Assembly (NCBI GenBank): GCA_028825045.1
Contig: JAPKAY010000036.1
Coordinates: forward strand, 1 to 39,807
DNA from: Halioglobus sp.
Lineage (GTDB): Bacteria > Pseudomonadota > Gammaproteobacteria > Pseudomonadales > Halieaceae
Direction: 5' to 3'
DNA length: 39,807 nucleotides
A program made the translations under genes and the position numbers. The notes beneath the pieces are model-generated. The model saw nothing but the letters and a program-made list of their open reading frames with translations, was not told the origin of the DNA and made no database searches. This document shows positions 38,800 to 39,807 of the stretch, in pieces (the stretch's first letter is position 1; every line of letters starts with the position of its first letter).

Positions 38800-39255
38800 T
38801 TAAGAAATGCCGACGGCAGAATGGTCGAGCAAGTAGCGGACGCAGTTTTTAATCATGATACTGGAACCGTCTTTCATCGCGCCGCGTAGCTGCGCTATAT
38901 TGGATTGGAATTCCTGCGCCACGCTGGGGGGAAGGGAAGGATTGTGTACCCTAAACTCCGCATCTAATTCCGATCGCGAGGTTAGAATCAAAAATGCCTT
39001 TTGACTCAATACTACCTGGTCTAGTGCTTCCTGGAGAATCGTCCCTTCAAAACAAAGGTAGTCGTGGTCTGCCAGCCACACCATGGTACTGAAGCCAGCG
39101 TGAAAACGAGGGTTGTGAAGGCCGAACTCGTCCGGTTCGTCGGGCCCGCTGATATCTTCCACGTAGAGTGTGGTCTTGCGTGGAAATTGTGCATACAGGC
39201 GAAGAAATATTGTCGCCACATCACGGTAAAAATCATCGATGTGGATGTCCGCCAT
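38800..39255 (-). CDS. Conserved-looking protein of unknown function, 151 residues
   Basis: I do not recognise this family. The product is soluble, acidic and without signal or membrane segments. It opens with MADIHIDDFYRDVATIFLRLYAQFPRK and has LYVEDISGPDEPDEFGLHNPRFHAGFSTMVWLADHDYL, then VLSQKAFLILTSRSELD. The segment FEGTILQEALDQVVLSQKAF and the C-terminal helical region (VAQEFQSNIAQLRGAMKDGSS) look well structured. It reads like a compact alpha/beta domain. It stands divergent from msrB (80 bases between the starts) and convergent with the kinase gene, with nine bases between stops. Codon use resembles that of its neighbours. Confidence 0.7.
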   Translation of the reverse strand: MADIHIDDFYRDVATIFLRLYAQFPRKTTLYVEDISGPDEPDEFGLHNPRFHAGFSTMVWLADHDYLCFEGTILQEALDQVVLSQKAFLILTSRSELDAEFRVHNPSLPPSVAQEFQSNIAQLRGAMKDGSSIMIKNCVRYLLDHSAVGIS

Positions 39256-39335
39256 GGATATAAGACCTGTGGTCGGTGAAGGGCCGCTAGTGTACGCTAT
39301 GGTATTGGTGTGATCTAGCGAACGTGAGGCCTGAA

Positions 39336-39734
39336 ATGAAGAATCCCAACAACGAAATAGACGATTCTGTCTGGCGTGAGAAATTGACTGCCGAAGAATT
39401 CCATGTCTGTCGGGAGAAGGGCACCGAGCGGCCGTTTACCGGTGAATACTGGGACTGCAAAGACCACGGGGTTTATCACTGCCGGTGTTGTGGCGAGTCA
39501 TTATTTCTTTCCGACAGTAAGTACGACTCAGGCTGCGGCTGGCCGAGTTTCTTTAAGCCGTTGGATAGTGAGGTAATCCTGGAGGATCACGATACCAGCC
39601 AAGGGATGATGCGCACGGAAGTTATGTGCAAAGGCTGTGGGGCACACCTGGGTCATGTGTTTGATGATGGACCTGAGCCCACTGGCTTACGCTATTGTAT
39701 TAATAGTGTGTCGATTAAGTTGGAGGGGGATTAG
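39336..39734 (+). CDS. msrB: Peptide-methionine (R)-S-oxide reductase MsrB
   Basis: MsrB repairs methionine-R-sulfoxide in proteins after oxidative damage. The 132 residues (E. coli 137) contain the zinc cysteines C49/C52 and C98/C101 ([13 protein letters not shown]), the substrate loop [13 protein letters not shown] and the catalytic C121 in [14 protein letters not shown]67 in SGCGW could act as resolving cysteine. ATG 39336 has GAGG six bases upstream, so the earlier GTG at 39324 is rejected. No msrA is adjacent. Confidence 0.97.
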   Translation: MKNPNNEIDDSVWREKLTAEEFHVCREKGTERPFTGEYWDCKDHGVYHCRCCGESLFLSDSKYDSGCGWPSFFKPLDSEVILEDHDTSQGMMRTEVMCKGCGAHLGHVFDDGPEPTGLRYCINSVSIKLEGD

Positions 39735-39755
39735 GGTCTGTGGTGAGGGTATAAC

Positions 39756-39807
39756 TGGAGCGGGAAACCGGGTTCGAACCGGCGACCTCAACCTTGGCAA
39801 GGTTGCG
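39756..39807 (-). tRNA. tRNA-Gly (anticodon GCC), 3' part, cut by the window end
   Basis: Read on the minus strand, the end of the window gives the anticodon arm AACCTTGCCAAGGTT with anticodon GCC. The variable region, the T arm (GCCGGTTCGAACCCGGT), the acceptor 3' half TTCCCGC, a discriminator base and an encoded CCA at 39756-39758 follow. The 5' half lies beyond the window. The gene converges with msrB; only 21 bases separate them. Confidence 0.93.

Overview
The window is a continuous, densely coded stretch of chromosome (37 protein genes, two of them near or at the window edges, plus two tRNA genes). It carries no insertion sequence, prophage, CRISPR array or plasmid functions that I can see. 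The gene content points to an aerobic gammaproteobacterium of the Pseudomonadales/Cellvibrionales type. The reasons are the order smc-zipA-ligA, the divergent arrangement gltA | sdhCDAB-sucAB-lpd-sucCD known from Pseudomonas, and EpmC, Xni, PdxB and YheU, which are gammaproteobacterial families. A marine OM60/NOR5 (Halieaceae)-like organism is my best guess, but genus level cannot be fixed from sequence reading alone.

Layout: (1) 1-4724, plus strand: the 3' end of smc, zipA, ligA, then a lipoprotein with a lytic-transglycosylase-like domain. (2) 4916-9602, plus strand: a tightly coupled three-gene operon for a 2-oxoacid:ferredoxin/NADP+ oxidoreductase (here korC, korA, korB), closed by a strong terminator. 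(3) 9653-11126: a porin with a structured leader. (4) 11182-12465: tRNA-Glu(UUC) with promoter and terminator, then hisC. (5) 12490-14994, minus strand: a KAS III-type ketoacyl synthase and gltA. (6) 14995-15312: a 318-base divergent control region with recognisable promoters for gltA and sdhC. (7) 15313-26541, plus strand: sdhCDAB, sucAB, lpd, sucCD, ended by a terminator. With gltA this covers citrate synthesis and the 2-oxoglutarate to fumarate half of the TCA cycle. (8) 26686-30825: htpG behind a near-ideal sigma-32 heat-shock promoter, then a coupled sixA-like / alpha-beta hydrolase / DUF4892 trio. (9) 30854-33862: folE (minus), divergent from prmB-aroC and a tiny membrane protein. (10) 33868-38790: a GcvR-like ACT protein (minus), divergent from yheU-tusA-epmC-xni-pdxB-ATP/NAD kinase, in which five genes overlap head to tail. 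(11) 38800-39807: an unrecognised 151-residue protein (minus), msrB, and the 3' part of tRNA-Gly(GCC) running off the window.

How the genes fit together: the window encodes two biochemically different ways to oxidise 2-oxoglutarate. One is the lipoate/NAD+ complex SucAB-Lpd. The other is a thiamine diphosphate/iron-sulfur oxidoreductase whose third subunit is a GltD-like flavoprotein carrying its own two-cluster ferredoxin module. This resembles the 2-oxoglutarate:NADP+ oxidoreductase described from Azoarcus evansii. The pair is the most interesting biology here, because the rest of the window looks like ordinary aerobic metabolism. Smaller points are several unreported-looking leader and intercistronic hairpins (porin, sdhC, sucB-lpd), a tandem duplication that doubles the htpG stop codon, and two small or unrecognised proteins.
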